Below are positions 62,049 to 64,000 of a stretch of 64,000 nucleotides of DNA, one piece after another. Origin of the DNA: Luscinia megarhynchos. Lineage: Eukaryota; Chordata; Aves; Passeriformes; Turdidae. The DNA lies in contig JAPFBE010000003.1 in the NCBI GenBank assembly GCA_034336665.1, forward strand, positions 14,982,360 to 15,046,359. Direction: 5' to 3'. Made by a program: the position numbers and the translations under genes. Within the stretch, counting starts at the first letter, position 1. Each line of letters starts with the position of its first letter. Under the pieces are notes generated by a model. It worked only from the letters and a program-made list of their open reading frames with translations, was not told the DNA's origin and did not search any database.

Positions 62049-64000
62049 AAATTTAACTTTTTAAAAATCCCACACTATTATAATCAAATAAATCTTTCTG
62101 GACCATTCCACCCCCCCCAATCTTGTTTGCATGCCTTTGTTAGGAATCTTAGTTTTTGGGTATCTTGCTTTTGGTCAGCTTTCTGTTTGTTAATTTCACT
62201 GAAGCTGACAGCAGAGACTATGCAGTTAGTTTTTTTTGTTCAGGATAGGTCCAGTGTACTTTTAGAGTCGCATGTTATTGACTCTAATGTTTGAATGTCT
62301 TAAGCTGTAAATGTTTCCCTGTACTTTGTTTTTTTCCTTACCTTTCCAATTCTATGACTTTACACCTCTTAAATGTCATCTGTGTGTAGGAGCAATTTAA
62401 ATACACTGGTACATTATTATTTTTGTACTAAAACTTTACTTTTTTTAGGCAGCTGCTGCTTTTTTCCTTTGGAGTAATTTATGCATATAATAATTTTAAT
62501 TTATACTTTCAGTATATTGACAAGTACATACTCAAATCTTTGTCACTCATCATGAAGCTGATGAACTAATTATTCTTTTAGTAACTTAGCTAAACTATGC
62601 TGTCATGAAGATTTAAGTGTTTAAAATATTTCTATTCATATTTCCCATAATTTTAAGTATCTGGAAAAGGAGAAATGTCTTCCAGAAATACCTTTTCTAA
62701 GTAAGCATTCCATATGTAACATAGCAGTTTATTCTTTGATGTTCTGTTTAAGTTAATTCACATCTTACAGTTCTTACACTTCTTTAAGGGTAAATTCTTG
62801 CTGAATTTCCTATTTCTGTCCTGGCATTTTGAAATTTCTTTGCCAAGCACTTGTCGTCATGCATATTCACACTTTGCTTATGCACTTTTTTCAAGGAGGC
62901 TGAGGCTGAGAATTTTAGGTGCAGTGAAACTCCTATGGTGTTTGGATGTGCTAATATTCCTTATTCTGAATGGTTTTCCTCTTCCTGCTACGAGTCAGAG
63001 CACAGATCTGATCCTGTGCTGCCTATTTAGATGATTTGGAGTATTTCCTTGTGAATTATTTTGCCAATATGGTATGCAATAGCAGCATACCTTGATATAT
63101 TTTTAAAATTACTTTAATCTTTAGTTGATTGTTTCTCTGTCCTTTCTACATAAAATTTGCAGACTAAAAATGCTTTCCATTTTTGAGGTGCTATTTAAGC
63201 ACTAATGAGTGCTGCAATGGTACTGTAGATTTTACTGTTTTCCTTAAATACCAGTTCAGAGCCCAGTTTAGTAGTCCTAAACCAGCTTTTCAGCTGTCCC
63301 TGGAACATACTGCTCAGAAAAAGGTCTGCAGATAACACACAGCTTGTTCTGCACTGATGAACTTATGCCATCCAGCTCTGCATGGGCCACTTCTTTACAC
63401 AGCAGTTTTAGATCTCCTACTGAGAATTCAGAATTCTGAAGGGTAAATTCTGAAGAGTGTATGTATGGATAATCTCAGGTTTTTCTCTTGCTTTTCTGGG
63501 CTGTTTCATTACTACTGAGAAATATATACTTAGTAAGACCCTGTTTCTACTTCCTTTAGGGTTCAAAGTCTGGTTTCCTTTTAACACGTTACCTATTAGT
63601 TGTTCCTCTAATAAGATCTCAGAAATACAAGTATTTCATGTTGCAGCGGAGTTAATTTGCTTTTGAATTGAAAAGTGAAGGTAAAGGAAATTCACATAAA
63701 TTCAATTACTAGAAGCAAAATGAGTGTCTAAAGTTCATTAAGTACCTAAAATACTGATTTTTTTTTTCCCCAGCAACATGATTAGGCTATTATTTTTGTA
63801 ATAATGATTATTATTATAGCTTATATAGCTCATAAGTATATGATTATTAGCCTGATAATGATTAAATAGTTTTTCACTGCTTCCCTAGAAGATGTCTGTC
63901 CTTTCCTTGTTTTACTGGCAAACATGTTTCCTATTCCAATTTGCAGCTGATTACTTAAGATAAAAATGAGTTGCCCTTGGTGTTGCAGAATCCCCTTCTT

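Larger units (their letters stand above)
34632..64000 (+). other. RPS6KA3 (RSK2) gene, 5' part, running off the right edge
   Basis: RSK2 is a cytosolic and nuclear serine/threonine kinase activated by ERK and PDK1. The full protein has about 740 residues with two kinase domains and a C-terminal ERK-docking site. This window contains only the first two coding exons, about 43 codons of N-terminal leader. Intron 1 is 12,593 bp and intron 2 exceeds 16.6 kb. Both exon junctions are phase 0. I looked for the third exon (EEVSIKEI..., then the glycine loop GQGSFGKVFLV) up to base 64,000 and did not find it. In humans the gene has a large gene-poor region upstream, on the side of CNKSR2. The empty 34-kb flank here fits that. 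Confidence 0.9.
47354..64000 (+). other. RPS6KA3 intron 2 (partial)
   Basis: Begins at the gtaagta donor and has no acceptor partner inside the window. It is AT-rich and T-biased on the + strand. It holds an LTR-type repeat (about 48,640-49,360), a candidate alternative exon (56,225-56,398), an A/C low-complexity tract (58,402-58,470), and a 19-bp direct repeat near 61,960. A T-rich tract ending in cccag near 63,774 looks like an acceptor, but the sequence after it ('caacatgattaggctatt') is not RSK2 exon 3. Confidence 0.85.

Noticed and set aside
63760..63800. T-rich tract ending in ccccag, a possible acceptor for RPS6KA3 exon 3
   Set aside because: The downstream sequence is AT-rich with an early stop in every frame relevant to RSK2, and it does not encode the EEVSIKEI segment.
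1..64000. CRISPR arrays, tRNA/rRNA genes, bacterial operons or other multi-gene system
   Set aside because: The sequence is eukaryotic intron and flank DNA. I found no regularly spaced repeats, no intact tRNA gene (only a tRNA-derived SINE head) and no clustered coding frames.

Overview
This window is vertebrate nuclear DNA, almost certainly from a bird. It is AT-rich and intron-rich, with one strong CpG island. It carries 3' ends of chicken-repeat-1 (CR1) retrotransposons with the usual 'ggttggac...gatga' and 'cccttccaac...attctg' tail, and an avian endogenous-retrovirus-type LTR repeat. No bacterial, phage or organellar features are present. The species cannot be told from the sequence.

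The only gene I can support is the 5' part of RPS6KA3 (RSK2, ribosomal protein S6 kinase A3), on the + strand. Its CpG-island promoter lies at about 34,215-35,470. Coding exon 1 (34,632-34,703) encodes MPLAQLADPWQKMAVES... and coding exon 2 (47,297-47,353) encodes NGQQIVDEPMGEDDINQQT. Both match the RSK2 N-terminus, join in phase 0 and have canonical splice sites. I do not find the next exon (the EEVSIKEI... segment leading into the first kinase domain), so intron 2 runs off the right edge. No kinase domain is in the window.

Positions 1-34,214 are the gene-poor upstream flank. I see no protein gene there, only repeats: a CR1 3' end (445-812), a decayed antisense CR1 ORF2 (about 16,650-17,480), a possible second antisense repeat relic (19,690-19,900), an internally deleted CR1 (about 24,125-24,455), a MIR-like tRNA-derived SINE (30,985-31,118) and several simple repeats. 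Intron 1 (12.6 kb) holds little recognisable. Intron 2 holds an avian LTR-type repeat (about 48,640-49,360) and the most interesting candidate in the window. That candidate is a CpG-enriched, exon-like block at 56,225-56,398 with a strong donor and an open phase-0 frame. It could be an alternative first exon (13 codons from an ATG) or an internal cassette (58 codons) of RPS6KA3.

I found no undescribed multi-gene system. Most open reading frames here are short chance frames, frames in GC-rich promoter DNA, or frames across decayed CR1 copies.
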